A stretch of DNA of 64,000 bases from Leifsonia sp. PS1209 (GTDB lineage: Bacteria > Actinomycetota > Actinomycetes > Actinomycetales > Microbacteriaceae), in NCBI RefSeq assembly GCF_012317045.1, contig NZ_CP051154.1, forward strand, positions 2,418,001-2,482,000, read 5' to 3'. Below are positions 31,489-41,247 of the stretch, piece after piece. A program made the translations under genes and the position numbers. The first letter of the stretch is position 1. Each line of letters starts with the position of its first letter. Under the pieces are notes generated by a model. That model saw only the letters and a list, made by a program, of their open reading frames with translations, made no database searches and had not been told where the DNA came from.

Positions 31489-33318
31489 GTGAAACAGTTC
31501 GATTCACCCGCCATCGTTCCAGCAGACCCAGAGGCGAACGCCACCGACCTTCTGGTCGATCGTGTCGCTGCGACTCCGGATGCGCCCCTGTTCAGCCTCC
31601 CGGACGGCGACGGCTGGAAGGACCTCACGGCGGCGGAGTTCCTGCGCCAGGTCGTCGCCCTGTCGAAGGGCTTCGTGCAGGCGGGGATCCAGCCGGGCGA
31701 CAAGATCGGGCTGATGTGCAAGACCCGCTACGAGTGGTCGCTGATCGACTTCGCCGTCTGGTTCGCCGGCGGCGTGCTCGTCCCGATCTACGAGACCTCC
31801 TCCCCCGCCCAGGTGCAGTGGAACATGAGCGACTCCGGCGCCATCGCCGTGATCCTGGAGACGCCGGAGATGTTCGCCAGGTTCGACGAGGTGCACGCCG
31901 ACCTCCCCGACATCGGCAACGTGTGGCAGATCCACCTCGGCGACCTGGACAAGCTCGCCGCTTCCGGCACGGCCATCCCGGACGGCGAGATCGAGCGCCG
32001 CAGGAACCTCGCGCGCGGTGACGACATCGGGACGCTGATCTACACCTCCGGCTCGACCGGCAGGCCGAAGGGATGCGTCCTCACGCACTCCAACTTCGTC
32101 GAGCTGTCCCGCAACTCGGCCGAGGCGCTCAAGGAGGTCGTGATGCAGCCGGGTGGCGCATCCACTCTGCTGTTCATCACGACGGCGCACATCTTCGCGC
32201 GCTTCATCGCCGTGCTCTGCGTGACGGCCGGGGTGAAGGTCGGCCACCAGGCGGACACCAAGCAGCTGCTTCCCGCGCTCGCGAGCTTCAAGCCGACATT
32301 CCTCCTCGCCGTCCCCCGGGTGTTCGAGAAGGTGTACAACTCGGCCGAGCAGAAGGCGGAGTCCGGCGGCAAGGGCAAGATCTTCCGCAAGGCCGCCGCC
32401 GTGGCCGTCGAGCACTCCCAGGCCGTCGAGGCCGGAGCCGTGCCGTTCGGCCTGCGCCTGCGCTTCGCGATCTTCGACCGGCTGGTCTACAGCAAGCTCC
32501 GCGCCGCGATGGGCGGCAGGGTGAAGTACGCCGTGTCCGGCTCCGCGCCGCTCGGCGCGCACCTCGGCCACTTCTTCCACAGCCTCGACATCAAGATCCT
32601 GGAGGGCTACGGCCTCACCGAGACCACGGCGCCCGCCACGGTGAACCGGCCGGACACGTTCCGGATCGGCACGGTCGGCCCCGCGCTCCCCGGCGTCTCC
32701 CTGCGTCTCGCGGACGACGACGAGATCGAGGTCAAGGGCATCAATGTCTTCAAGGAGTACTGGAAGAACCCGGAAGCGACGGAGGCGGCGTTCGACGACG
32801 GCTGGTTCCGCACGGGTGACCTCGGCTCGTTCGACGACGACGGCTTCCTCACGATCACCGGCCGCAAGAAGGAGATCATCGTCACCGCGGGCGGCAAGAA
32901 CGTCTCCCCCGCTGCACTGGAGGACCCGGTGCGGGCGAACCCGCTGGTCAGCCAGGTGATCGTCGTCGGCGACCAGAAGCCGTTCATCGCAGCGCTGGTC
33001 ACGCTCGACACCGAGATGCTGCCCACCTGGCTCGCCAACAACGGCGAGGACAAAGACATGACGCTCGCGGAAGCGTCGGTCAACCCGGCCGTCTACGCCG
33101 AGATCGAGCGGGCCATCGAGGCGGCGAACGGCAAGGTCTCCCGCGCGGAGTCCATCCGGAAGTTCGTGATCCTGTCGACGGACCTCACCGAGGCGAGCGG
33201 ACACCTCACGCCGAAGCTCAGCATCAAGCGCAACGTGATCCTGGCCGACTTCGCCGACGTGATCGACGGGATCTACAGCGGAGCCCCGGCCACGCAGGGC
33301 ATCTCACTGGCGCACTAG
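31489..33318 (+). CDS. Long-chain fatty-acid--CoA ligase (FadD15-like)
   Basis: 609 aa ANL-superfamily adenylating enzyme. The AMP-binding P-loop is LIYTSGSTGRPKGCVLTHSN (20 residues). EGYGLTETTAP, WFRTGDLGSFDDDGFL and TGRKKEIIVTAGGKNVSP follow. It activates fatty acids to acyl-AMP and then acyl-CoA for lipid synthesis or breakdown. M. tuberculosis fadD15 lies in the same plsC/aroG region. The GTG start has GAGGGAG at good distance. It ends 12 bp from the convergent epimerase gene. Confidence 0.9.
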   Translation: MKQFDSPAIVPADPEANATDLLVDRVAATPDAPLFSLPDGDGWKDLTAAEFLRQVVALSKGFVQAGIQPGDKIGLMCKTRYEWSLIDFAVWFAGGVLVPIYETSSPAQVQWNMSDSGAIAVILETPEMFARFDEVHADLPDIGNVWQIHLGDLDKLAASGTAIPDGEIERRRNLARGDDIGTLIYTSGSTGRPKGCVLTHSNFVELSRNSAEALKEVVMQPGGASTLLFITTAHIFARFIAVLCVTAGVKVGHQADTKQLLPALASFKPTFLLAVPRVFEKVYNSAEQKAESGGKGKIFRKAAAVAVEHSQAVEAGAVPFGLRLRFAIFDRLVYSKLRAAMGGRVKYAVSGSAPLGAHLGHFFHSLDIKILEGYGLTETTAPATVNRPDTFRIGTVGPALPGVSLRLADDDEIEVKGINVFKEYWKNPEATEAAFDDGWFRTGDLGSFDDDGFLTITGRKKEIIVTAGGKNVSPAALEDPVRANPLVSQVIVVGDQKPFIAALVTLDTEMLPTWLANNGEDKDMTLAEASVNPAVYAEIERAIEAANGKVSRAESIRKFVILSTDLTEASGHLTPKLSIKRNVILADFADVIDGIYSGAPATQGISLAH

Positions 33319-33330
33319 CGCAGCGGCAGG

Positions 33331-34176
33331 TCAGACCTCGTCCCGCCAGGTGTGCTCCGGCTCATAGCCGAGCACCCTGCGGGCCTTGGCGATCGACAGC
33401 AGCGAGTCGTTGACCCCCAGTTCGCCCTTCAGGGGCACGCCGGGGAACACCTCGGCGACGAGCTCGGCGTTCGGGCGGGTCATCACGGTGTCGGCCGCGG
33501 CGATGATGAAGCGGTCGAACCCGGTGGTGTCCCATTCCAGCGCCCGCAGGATCGCCTGCGCGCCGTCTCTGGCGTCGATGTAGCCCCACAGGTTCCACTT
33601 GCGCGCCTGCGCGTCCGCATCGAAGCCGGGGAACGCCGCGTAGTCCTCCGGGTTCATCACGTTCGAGAACCGCAGCGCCACGATCTTGAGCGCTGGATCC
33701 CAGCGCACCAGCTCGATGGCCAGCTGCTCCTCGAGGTGCTTGACCAGCGAGTACGTGCTCTCCGGACGGGCCGGGTAGTCCTCGTCCACCGGGATGTACG
33801 GCGGCGGCACGTCGAACGGCAGGCCGAGCACGGTCTCGCTCGACGCGTACACGATGTTCCGGATGCCCGCCCTGCGCGCCGCCTGGAACACGTTGTACGT
33901 GACCCGGATGTTGTTGTGGAAGGTCGCGACGTCGCTCAGGATGCCCGGTGCGGGGATCGCGGCGAGGTGCACGATCGCGTCGAAGCCGTCGTGCACGTCG
34001 TTGACACCGAGGATAGCGTCGATGGTCTGGCCGTAGTCGGTGAGGTCGACACGGACGAAGCCGGGACCACGCTCCCCCGTCGCATCCAGATTGACGACGG
34101 TGTTGCCCGCCGCCCTCAGCTCGCGGACGACCGTGCGCCCGAGTTTTCCTGATCCACCGGTGACCGCGATACGCAT
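33331..34176 (-). CDS. NAD(P)-dependent epimerase/dehydratase (extended SDR)
   Basis: 281 aa. N-terminal Rossmann motif TGGSGKLGRTV, then VHLAAIPAPG, active-site YSLVK (Tyr-x3-Lys) and ALRFSNVMNP. It probably acts on a nucleotide sugar or uronate; uronate dehydrogenase-like proteins have this size and motif set, but the substrate is unknown. Its neighbours give no clue. It has a good leaderless-type -10 upstream. Confidence 0.8.
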   Translation of the reverse strand: MRIAVTGGSGKLGRTVVRELRAAGNTVVNLDATGERGPGFVRVDLTDYGQTIDAILGVNDVHDGFDAIVHLAAIPAPGILSDVATFHNNIRVTYNVFQAARRAGIRNIVYASSETVLGLPFDVPPPYIPVDEDYPARPESTYSLVKHLEEQLAIELVRWDPALKIVALRFSNVMNPEDYAAFPGFDADAQARKWNLWGYIDARDGAQAILRALEWDTTGFDRFIIAAADTVMTRPNAELVAEVFPGVPLKGELGVNDSLLSIAKARRVLGYEPEHTWRDEV

Positions 34177-34182
34177 ATCGCC

Positions 34183-34188
34183 AGTCTA
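34183..34188 (-). promoter_or_regulatory. -10 element for a leaderless epimerase mRNA
   Basis: On the minus strand TAGACT, then 6 nt, then ATG (34174-34176). No Shine-Dalgarno is visible in between. Confidence 0.5.
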
Positions 34189-34214
34189 GGCGTCAGACGG
34201 ACCCAGGCGGCCGA

Positions 34215-34706
34215 TCAGAACCAGTCCGACTCGCGGACCTGCTTCATCGCCTCGCGCCTGCTGTCCTTGTCCAGCCGGTCGAGGTAGAGCTTTCCGTCGA
34301 GGTGGTCGGTCTCGTGCTGCAGCGCCTGCGCCATGACGCCGGTGCCCGACACCTCGATCTCGTTGCCGTCGAGGTCGATGCCGCGCACTGTCGCCGACGG
34401 GTAGCGGGCGGTCTTGAACCAGAGGCCAGGGACGGACAGGCAGCCCTCGTCCACCAGCTCCGGCTCTCCGGACACCTCGACGAGCACCGGATTGATGACG
34501 TAGCCGATCTCGCCGTCGACGTTGTAGCTGAACGCGCGCAGGTTCACGCCGATCTGCGGGGCGGCGACGCCCGCTCGCCCGGGCGGCAGCACACTGTCCA
34601 CCAGGTCTTCCACCAGGCCGCGCACGCCGTCGTCGATGTCTCCGATGGGCTCGGACACGGTCTTCAGGACGGGGTCGCCGAACAGGCGGATCTGACGTTC
34701 GGTCAC
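34215..34706 (-). CDS. def: Peptide deformylase
   Basis: 163 aa metalloenzyme that removes the formyl group from nascent N-termini. The three motifs are [17 protein letters not shown] (metal Cys) and QHETDHLDG (metal His pair and catalytic Glu). Length is normal. The GTG start has AAGGAG six bases upstream. It lies 35 bp downstream of the ParA-like ATPase on the same strand. Confidence 0.95.
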   Translation of the reverse strand: MTERQIRLFGDPVLKTVSEPIGDIDDGVRGLVEDLVDSVLPPGRAGVAAPQIGVNLRAFSYNVDGEIGYVINPVLVEVSGEPELVDEGCLSVPGLWFKTARYPSATVRGIDLDGNEIEVSGTGVMAQALQHETDHLDGKLYLDRLDKDSRREAMKQVRESDWF

Positions 34707-34741
34707 AACTGTCTCCTTGGCAGGGGCACGGGATGCGCGGC

Positions 34742-36058
34742 TCAGGCGCGGGTGGTGGGCAGGCCCTCGACCACCAGGGCGGCGAGCGTGCGCGCCGACT
34801 GCTTGGTCAGGGGCTTCAGGTCTTTGTACGACACGACGGAGCCCGCGGCCAGCTGCGGGTCGTACGGGATGCGCACGACGTCGCGGACGCGCGACAGGAA
34901 GTGCGACTCGATCTCCTCGAGCTTCACCAGGTTGGTTCCCTGGGTGGCTGTGTTGAGCGCCACGACGGCGTTCCTGACGAGGTCGCCGTAGCCGTTCGCC
35001 TCCAGCCAGGTCAGCGTCTCGGACGCGAGACGCGCCTCGTCGACGCTGCCGCCGGAGACGATCACCACGGAGTCTGCGCGCTGCAGGGTGGCCCGCATCA
35101 CCGAGTGGACGATGCCGGTTCCGCAGTCGGTGAGCACGATCGAGTAGAACCGGGCGGACAGGTCGGCGACCACGTTGTAGTCGTTCTCGTCGAACGCCTC
35201 GGAGAGCAGAGGGTCGGTGTCGGAGGCGAGGATGTCGAGCCTGGTCTCATCGCGGGAGACGAGGGCGGAGAAGTCGGTGAAGCCGCCGATGCTCGCGGCC
35301 TTGTGCACCACATCCCGCACCGTTGCACGGGTCTGCTTGGGGACGCGCTCCGACAGGGTGCCGCGGTCGGGGTTCGCGTCGATCGCGACGATGCGGTCTT
35401 CGCGGGCATCGGCCAGCGCCATCCCGAGCAGGGTGGTGACGGTGGTCTTGCCGACGCCGCCCTTGCGGGTGAGCACGGGGACGAAGCGCGTTCCGCCCTC
35501 GAACTGCTTCTGGATGCGGTGGTCGAGCTCCTTGCGGGCGCGCGCCTTGGCGGAGTCGCCGAGGTTGACCATCCGGAAGGTGACGTTGTAGACGAAGCGC
35601 TGCCAGCCGCCCTCCGGGCCGGGGCGGGTGTTGCGGTTGACCTCCAGCAGGCGGTCGGCGGTGAGCATGGCGGCCGGCTCCGGCTGCTGCGAGTGCTCGC
35701 CGCGCAGGCGCCCGCGGCGGGACTGCGAGAACGGGTCGGACGACGGCAGATCCGGCACGTCGCGCTGCGCGTCCTGGACCGAGTCCGCTGCGATGGTGCC
35801 GGTGGGACCGGTGGCGTGCCGGGAGGCGACGATGGCGACCGACATGGTGGTCGGCTCGGCGGGCGACGCGACGAAACCGGGGTCGACCGGGACCTCGTCG
35901 ATCGCGACGGCGGCCTCGTCCTCCGGCACCTCGGGCGCCGGGGCGGGCGGAAGGTCGACGGCGATGCTGAGATTCTCCGGAACCGAGATGGTCAGATCGT
36001 CGTCAGGCGACACGAGCGGCCCCGGTTCGGGGCGCTCGGGCTTGAGGTTGTCTGGCAC
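34742..36058 (-). CDS. Orphan MinD/ParA-like ATPase with disordered acidic N-terminus
   Basis: 438 aa. The first ~150 residues are Pro/Glu/Asp-rich and look disordered. A segment (about 150-190) precedes the ATPase domain, which starts with the deviant Walker [21 protein letters not shown]. Switch regions [11 protein letters not shown] and VLTDCGTG follow. This resembles MinD-like ATPases of actinobacterial secretion or positioning systems (EspI-like layouts), but no partner gene is adjacent. No ParB or ESX gene is nearby, so its cargo is unknown. The start is GTG 36056-36058. Confidence 0.75.
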   Translation of the reverse strand: MPDNLKPERPEPGPLVSPDDDLTISVPENLSIAVDLPPAPAPEVPEDEAAVAIDEVPVDPGFVASPAEPTTMSVAIVASRHATGPTGTIAADSVQDAQRDVPDLPSSDPFSQSRRGRLRGEHSQQPEPAAMLTADRLLEVNRNTRPGPEGGWQRFVYNVTFRMVNLGDSAKARARKELDHRIQKQFEGGTRFVPVLTRKGGVGKTTVTTLLGMALADAREDRIVAIDANPDRGTLSERVPKQTRATVRDVVHKAASIGGFTDFSALVSRDETRLDILASDTDPLLSEAFDENDYNVVADLSARFYSIVLTDCGTGIVHSVMRATLQRADSVVIVSGGSVDEARLASETLTWLEANGYGDLVRNAVVALNTATQGTNLVKLEEIESHFLSRVRDVVRIPYDPQLAAGSVVSYKDLKPLTKQSARTLAALVVEGLPTTRA

Positions 36059-36121
36059 GGATCACGTCTCTTTCTGCCGCTGCACGCGGCGCCCACCAGT
36101 TTAGCTGGCCGCCGCGCACAG

Positions 36122-36186
36122 CAATCGAGTCCGGACTTGTTCACGCGACACGCCGGGTGAAGCGTGAATAAGTCCGGACTCGATTG
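36122..36186 (+). repeat. Extragenic palindromic repeat, copy 2 (25-bp stems)
   Basis: Inverted arms at 36122-36146 and 36162-36186 match over 25 bp, with a single G/T position that would be a G-U wobble in RNA. They enclose a 15-nt loop. It lies 12 bp after the pyc stop and 63 bp upstream of the ParA-like start. It shares the loop motif CACGCGACACGCCG, in this orientation, and 17 of 21 core arm positions with copy 1. Stem differences between copies are compensated on the other arm. Confidence 0.85.
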
Positions 36187-36198
36187 TGAGGGGGGGGA

Positions 36199-39100
36199 TC
36201 AGGCGGGGGCGACGACGACCAGGAGGTCGCCCGCATCCACCTGCTGGGTCTTCGGGATGGCGAGGCGCTCGATGGTGCCGGCGATGGGGGCGGTGATGGC
36301 CGCCTCCATCTTCATCGCCTCGATGGAGGCGACGGCCTGCCCGGCCGCCACCGTGTCACCGACCGCGACCTGCAGGGTCACCACTCCGGAGAACGGGGCG
36401 GCCACCTGGCCGGGCTTGGCGCTGTCGGCCTTCTCGGCGGCCTTGGACTCGACGACGATGCCGCGGTCGCGCACGAACACCGGCCGGAGCTGGCCGTTGA
36501 GCGTGGTCATGACCGTGCGCATCCCCTTCTCGTCGGCCTCGCCGATGGCTTCCAGGCCGATGTAGAGGCGAACGCCCTTGTCGATCTCGATGACGTGCTC
36601 CGTGCCCTGCTTGAGGCCGTAGAGGTAGTCGAGCGAGTCGACGACGGACAGGTCTCCGAAGAGCTCCCGCATCTGCTCGTAGATGCGCGTGGGAGCCGGG
36701 AAGAGCAGGCGGTTGAGCGTCGAACGGCGCTCCTCGCTGGAGCCTTCCAGCGCCTTCGCGTCGGCGGCCGAGAGGTCTTCGACGCCGACCTTGACGGTCT
36801 TGCCCGCGAGCACCTTGGTGCGGAACGGCTCCGGCCAGCCGCCGGGCAGCTCGCCCAGCTCGCCGGCCATGAAGCCGACCACCGAGTCCGGGATGTCGTA
36901 GTTCTGCGGGTTCTCGGCGAAGTCGGCCGGGTCGGCGTGCACGGCGGCGAGGTGCAGCGCGAGGTCGCCGACGACCTTCGACGACGGCGTCACCTTCGGG
37001 ATGCGGCCCAAGATCTGGTTCGCAGCCGCGTACATGTCCTCGACCAGCTCGAAGTCCTCCGCGAGGCCGAGTGCCTTGGCCTGCTGGCGCAGGTTGGAGA
37101 GCTGGCCGCCCGGGATCTCGTGCTTGTACACCCGGCCTGTAGGACCCGGCAGGCCGGACTCGAACGGACGGTAGACCTGGCGGACGGCCTCCCAGTACGG
37201 CTCCAGCGCGTTCACCGAGGCGAGCGAGATGCCTGTGTCGCGCTCGGTGTGCGCGAGGGCCGCGACGAGGGCGGACGCGCTCGGCTGGCTGGTGGTGCCC
37301 GCCATCGGCGCGCTCGCGACGTCCACTGCGTCCGCACCTGCGCGGCTGGCCGCGAGCAGGGTCGCCAGCTGGCCGCCCGGGGTGTCGTGCGTGTGCACGT
37401 GCACCGGGAGGTCGAAACGCTCGCGGAACGCGGAGACGAGCTTCTCGGCCGCAGCGGGACGCAGCAGGCCCGCCATGTCCTTGATCGCGAGGATGTGCGC
37501 GCCCGAGTCCACGATCTGCTCTGCGAGCTTCAGGTAGTAGTCGAGCGTGTAGAGGTCTTCGTTCGGGTCGAGCAGGTCGCCGGTGTAGCAGACGGCCACC
37601 TCGGCGACGGCGGTTCCCGTCGCGAGCACGGACTCGATCGCCGGGCGCATCTGCGACACGTCGTTGAGGGCGTCGAAGATGCGGAAGATGTCCACCCCGG
37701 TCGCAGCGGCCTCACGGACGAACGCATCCGTCACCTGGGTGGGATACGGCGTGTACCCGACCGTGTTCCGGCCGCGCAGCAGCATCTGGATGTTGACGTT
37801 CGGCAGCGCTTCGCGCAGGGCGGCCAGGCGCTCCCACGGGTCCTCGCCGAGGAAGCGGAGAGCGACGTCGTACGTCGCCCCGCCCCAGGCCTCGACGGAC
37901 AGCAGCTCCGGCGTCATGCGTGCGACGTACGGAGCGACGGCGAGCAGGTCGCGGGTGCGGACGCGCGTGGCCAGCAGCGACTGGTGCGCATCCCGGAACG
38001 TGGTCTCCGTGACGGCGAGGGCCGTCTGGTTGCGGAGGGCCTGCGCGAAGCCGGCGGGGCCGAGCTCCAGCAGCTTCTGGCGCGAGCCGGACGGTGCAGG
38101 AGCGCTCAGGTCGATCTTCGGCAGCTTGTCGACCGGTGCGTGGGTCTCCGGGCGGGCGCCGTTCGGCTGGTTGACCGTGACGTCGGCGAGCCAGTTGAGC
38201 ACCTTCGTGCCGCGGTCCTTGGATGCGCGGCCCTTGAACAGCTCCGGGCGCTCCTCGATGAACGAGGTGCTGACGTCGCCGGCGATGAAGTCCGGGTCGT
38301 CGAGCACAGCCTGCAGGAACGGGATGTTCGTGGCGACGCCGCGGATGCGGAACTCGGCCAGACCGCGGCGCGCGCGGCTGACCGCAGCGGCGAAGTCGCG
38401 GCCGCGGCAGGTCATCTTGGCGAGCATCGAGTCGAAGTGCGGGCTGATCTGCGCGCCCGGGTTGATCGTTCCGCCGTCGAGGCGGACGCCGCCGCCACCC
38501 GGCGAGCGGTACGTGGTGATCTTGCCGGTGTCCGGACGGAAGCCCGCGGTCGGGTCCTCCGTGGTGATGCGGCACTGCAGGGCGGCGCCGCGGATGTGCA
38601 CCGTCTCCTGGCTGAGGCCGAGGTCGGCCAGCGACTCCCCCGCCGCGATGCGCATCTGCGACTGGACGAGGTCGACGTCGGTGATCTCCTCGGTGACCGT
38701 GTGCTCCACCTGGATGCGCGGGTTCATCTCGATGAAGACGTGCTCGCCTGCGCGCTCGCCGGCGGTGTCGAGCAGGAACTCGACGGTTCCGGCGTTCTCG
38801 TAGCCGATCGACTTCGCGAACGCGATCGCGTCGGCGTAGAGCGCCTGGCGGGTGGCGTCGTCGAGGTTCGGCGCCGGAGCGATCTCGATCACCTTCTGGT
38901 GACGGCGCTGCACGGAGCAGTCGCGCTCGAACAGGTGCATGGTCGCACCGTGCGAGTCGGCGAGGATCTGCACCTCGATGTGGCGCGGGCGCAGCACGGC
39001 CTGCTCCAGGAACATGGTCGGGTCGCCGAACGCGCTGTCCGCCTCGCGCATCGCCTCTTCGAGGGCTCCGCGGAGGTCGTCCTTGGTGTTGACGCGGCGC

Positions 39101-39603
39101 ATCCCTCGTCCGCCGCCGCCTGCGACCGCCTTGGCGAAGATCGGGAAGCCGATCTCGTCCGCCTGGGAGATCAGGAGGTCGATGTCCTTCGACGGGGGCG
39201 TCGACTTGAGCACGGGGACGCCGGCAGCGATGGCGTGCTCCTTGGCCGTGACCTTGTTCCCCGCCATTTCGAGCACGCGCGGCGGCGGGCCGATGAACGT
39301 GATGCCGGCCTCGCGGGCGGCCTCCGCCAGCTCGGGGTTCTCGGAGAGGAAGCCGTATCCGGGATAGATCGCGTCTGCGCCGGACTCCTTCGCGACGCGG
39401 ATGATCTCCTGCACGTCGAGGTACGCACGCACCGGGTGGCCGGGCTCGCCGATCTGGTACGCCTCGTCCGCCTTGAGGCGGTGCATGGAATTGCGGTCCT
39501 CATACGGGAACACCGCCACAGTTTGAGCGCCGAGCTCGTAAGCGGCCCTGAAGGCCCTGATGGCGATTTCACCGCGGTTGGCAACGAGGATCTTACGGAA
39601 CAT
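36199..39603 (-). CDS. pyc: Pyruvate carboxylase
   Basis: 1134 aa anaplerotic enzyme converting pyruvate, bicarbonate and ATP to oxaloacetate. Biotin carboxylase domain (1-450): KILVANRGEIAIRAFRAAYE, ATP-grasp AGGGGRGMR, FIEMNPRIQVEHTVTEE. Carboxyltransferase domain (about 530-800): FRDAHQSLLATR, AWGGATYDVALRF, KDMAGLL, HTHDTPGG. A PYC/OADA C-domain follows, and the biotinyl domain has EAMKMEA with biotinylated Lys1098. The AAAGG site supports the ATG. It is transcribed divergently from parA, with only 80 bp between them. Confidence 0.97.
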   Translation of the reverse strand: MFRKILVANRGEIAIRAFRAAYELGAQTVAVFPYEDRNSMHRLKADEAYQIGEPGHPVRAYLDVQEIIRVAKESGADAIYPGYGFLSENPELAEAAREAGITFIGPPPRVLEMAGNKVTAKEHAIAAGVPVLKSTPPSKDIDLLISQADEIGFPIFAKAVAGGGGRGMRRVNTKDDLRGALEEAMREADSAFGDPTMFLEQAVLRPRHIEVQILADSHGATMHLFERDCSVQRRHQKVIEIAPAPNLDDATRQALYADAIAFAKSIGYENAGTVEFLLDTAGERAGEHVFIEMNPRIQVEHTVTEEITDVDLVQSQMRIAAGESLADLGLSQETVHIRGAALQCRITTEDPTAGFRPDTGKITTYRSPGGGGVRLDGGTINPGAQISPHFDSMLAKMTCRGRDFAAAVSRARRGLAEFRIRGVATNIPFLQAVLDDPDFIAGDVSTSFIEERPELFKGRASKDRGTKVLNWLADVTVNQPNGARPETHAPVDKLPKIDLSAPAPSGSRQKLLELGPAGFAQALRNQTALAVTETTFRDAHQSLLATRVRTRDLLAVAPYVARMTPELLSVEAWGGATYDVALRFLGEDPWERLAALREALPNVNIQMLLRGRNTVGYTPYPTQVTDAFVREAAATGVDIFRIFDALNDVSQMRPAIESVLATGTAVAEVAVCYTGDLLDPNEDLYTLDYYLKLAEQIVDSGAHILAIKDMAGLLRPAAAEKLVSAFRERFDLPVHVHTHDTPGGQLATLLAASRAGADAVDVASAPMAGTTSQPSASALVAALAHTERDTGISLASVNALEPYWEAVRQVYRPFESGLPGPTGRVYKHEIPGGQLSNLRQQAKALGLAEDFELVEDMYAAANQILGRIPKVTPSSKVVGDLALHLAAVHADPADFAENPQNYDIPDSVVGFMAGELGELPGGWPEPFRTKVLAGKTVKVGVEDLSAADAKALEGSSEERRSTLNRLLFPAPTRIYEQMRELFGDLSVVDSLDYLYGLKQGTEHVIEIDKGVRLYIGLEAIGEADEKGMRTVMTTLNGQLRPVFVRDRGIVVESKAAEKADSAKPGQVAAPFSGVVTLQVAVGDTVAAGQAVASIEAMKMEAAITAPIAGTIERLAIPKTQQVDAGDLLVVVAPA

Positions 39604-39683
39604 GGGGACCTTTCGAGCAGGGGGCTACGCCACACAGCAAACGGTTAGGTTCTCTAAGACTAGTGAAGGTAACGTGGCTTCTT

Positions 39684-40490
39684 GTGCACGTACTCAGCGT
39701 TAGTTCCCTCAAGGGCGGTGTCGGAAAGACCACAGTGACGCTTGGACTGGCCTCCGCGGCGTTCGCCAAGGGGCTCCGAACGCTCGTGGTCGATCTCGAC
39801 CCGCAATCGGACGTGTCCACGGGCATGGACATCCAGGTGGCAGGCCACCTCAATGTCGCCGACGTCCTGGCGTCTCCGAAGGAGAAGATCGTCCGTGCGG
39901 CGATCGCCCCCTCCGGCTGGACGAAGGGCCGCAGCGGCAAGATCGATGTCATGATCGGCAGCCCGTCCGCGATCAACTTCGACGGCCCGCACCCGAGCAT
40001 CCGGGACATCTGGAAGCTGGAGGAGGCGCTGGCGAACGTCGAGCACGACTACGAGCTCGTGCTGATCGACTGCGCCCCGTCGCTGAATGCGCTCACCCGC
40101 ACGGCGTGGGCGGCCAGCGACCGCGTCGCCGTCGTCACGGAGCCCGGCCTGTTCTCCGTCGCCGCCGCCGACCGTGCGCTGCGTGCGATCGAGGAGATCC
40201 GCCGCGGCCTCTCCCCCCGCCTGCAGCCGCTCGGCATCATCGTGAACCGTGCCCGCGTCCAGTCGCTGGAGCACCAGTTCCGCATCAAGGAGCTGCGCGA
40301 CATGTTCGGCCCGCTCGTGCTCTCCCCTCAGCTGCCGGAGCGCACGTCGCTGCAGCAGGCGCAGGGCGCGGCGAAGCCGCTGCACGTCTGGCCGGGCGAG
40401 AGCGCGCAGGAGATGGCGCACAACTTCGACATGCTGCTGGAGCGCGTGCTGCGCACGGCCCGCATCGGCGAGTACGCGGTCGCGCCCTAG
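39684..40490 (+). CDS. ParA-family ATPase
   Basis: 268 aa. Deviant Walker [13 protein letters not shown], then VVDLDPQSDVSTG and LIDCAPSLNALT, as in ParA/Soj. No parB or centromere-like repeats lie nearby, so this is an orphan that may position another cargo. I chose the GTG at 39684 (HVLSVSSLKGG follows). It matches the usual start of these proteins, and TAACGT lies 8 nt upstream. An upstream GTG at 39663 would add seven residues of no ParA character. It faces the MerR gene tail to tail. Confidence 0.82.
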   Translation: MHVLSVSSLKGGVGKTTVTLGLASAAFAKGLRTLVVDLDPQSDVSTGMDIQVAGHLNVADVLASPKEKIVRAAIAPSGWTKGRSGKIDVMIGSPSAINFDGPHPSIRDIWKLEEALANVEHDYELVLIDCAPSLNALTRTAWAASDRVAVVTEPGLFSVAAADRALRAIEEIRRGLSPRLQPLGIIVNRARVQSLEHQFRIKELRDMFGPLVLSPQLPERTSLQQAQGAAKPLHVWPGESAQEMAHNFDMLLERVLRTARIGEYAVAP

Positions 40491-40559
40491 CCAGCCCTGC
40501 CGGAAGCCGGGCACTCGCCCGAGAGTCGGCTGACCCTCCGCGCGTGCTGAGGGTTCGGC

Positions 40560-41105
40560 TCAGGAGGCCTTGGAGGCGCGACGAGCGGCGAGCTCGTCCA
40601 TGGAGTCGGTCTGGGTGTCGAGCTCGACGAGGCTCGACTCGACCTCGCGGAGGACCTTGCCGACGGCGATGCCGAAGACGCCCTGGCCGCGGCTGACGAG
40701 GTCGATGACCTCGTCGTTGGAAGTGCAGAGGTAGACGCTCGCGCCGTCGCTCATCAGCGTGGTCTGGGCGAGGTCGTTGACCCCGGATTCGCGCAGCTGG
40801 TTGACCGCGGTGCGGATCTGCTGCAGCGAGATGCCGGTGTCGAGGAGGCGCTTGACGAGCTTCAGAACCAGGATGTCGCGGAAGCCGTAGAGGCGCTGCG
40901 AGCCGGAGCCCGCGGCACCGCGGACCGTCGGTTCGACGAGTCCGGTGCGCGCCCAGTAGTCGAGCTGGCGGTACGAGATGCCAGCCGCGCGGGCGGCGAC
41001 GGCTCCTCGGTACCCGTTCGCGTCGTCCATCTCGGGGAGGCCGTCGGTGAACAGCAACCCCAGATCGTACCGGGCCGCGTCGTTGTCACGACTCAGTTCA
41101 CTCAT
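40560..41105 (-). CDS. MerR-family regulator, Rv1830/ResR-like
   Basis: 181 aa. The winged-helix DNA-binding region has GYRGAVAARAAGISYRQLDY (20 residues), then WARTGLVEPTVRGAAGSGSQ and LYGFRDILVLKLVKRLLDTG. The C-terminal half is a ligand- or dimer-type domain. It is the last gene of the pgsA-garA-ftsR string, in the position of mycobacterial Rv1830 (ResR), reported to influence growth and division. The ATG has GAGAGG upstream. Targets here are unknown. Confidence 0.83.
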   Translation of the reverse strand: MSELSRDNDAARYDLGLLFTDGLPEMDDANGYRGAVAARAAGISYRQLDYWARTGLVEPTVRGAAGSGSQRLYGFRDILVLKLVKRLLDTGISLQQIRTAVNQLRESGVNDLAQTTLMSDGASVYLCTSNDEVIDLVSRGQGVFGIAVGKVLREVESSLVELDTQTDSMDELAARRASKAS

Positions 41106-41247
41106 GGGTTCGCCTCTCGCCCGATCTTGGGATGCGCATGTTCGACAGGCGCATCATCCACGGTACCCATGCTCAGGGTCGCGGGCAACGACATTCGCAG
41201 TTTGACTATCGGCGTGTCGAGCCGATCCGTCAGTGGGGGTCGCGCGG

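Noticed and set aside
36595..39648. A 1017-codon open frame on the plus strand
   Set aside because: It is antisense to pyruvate carboxylase and has no recognisable domain, start signal or ribosome site.
40491..40559. Terminator between parA and the MerR gene
   Set aside because: CCCTC and GAGGG can pair, but the stem is short with mismatches and no T tract follows.
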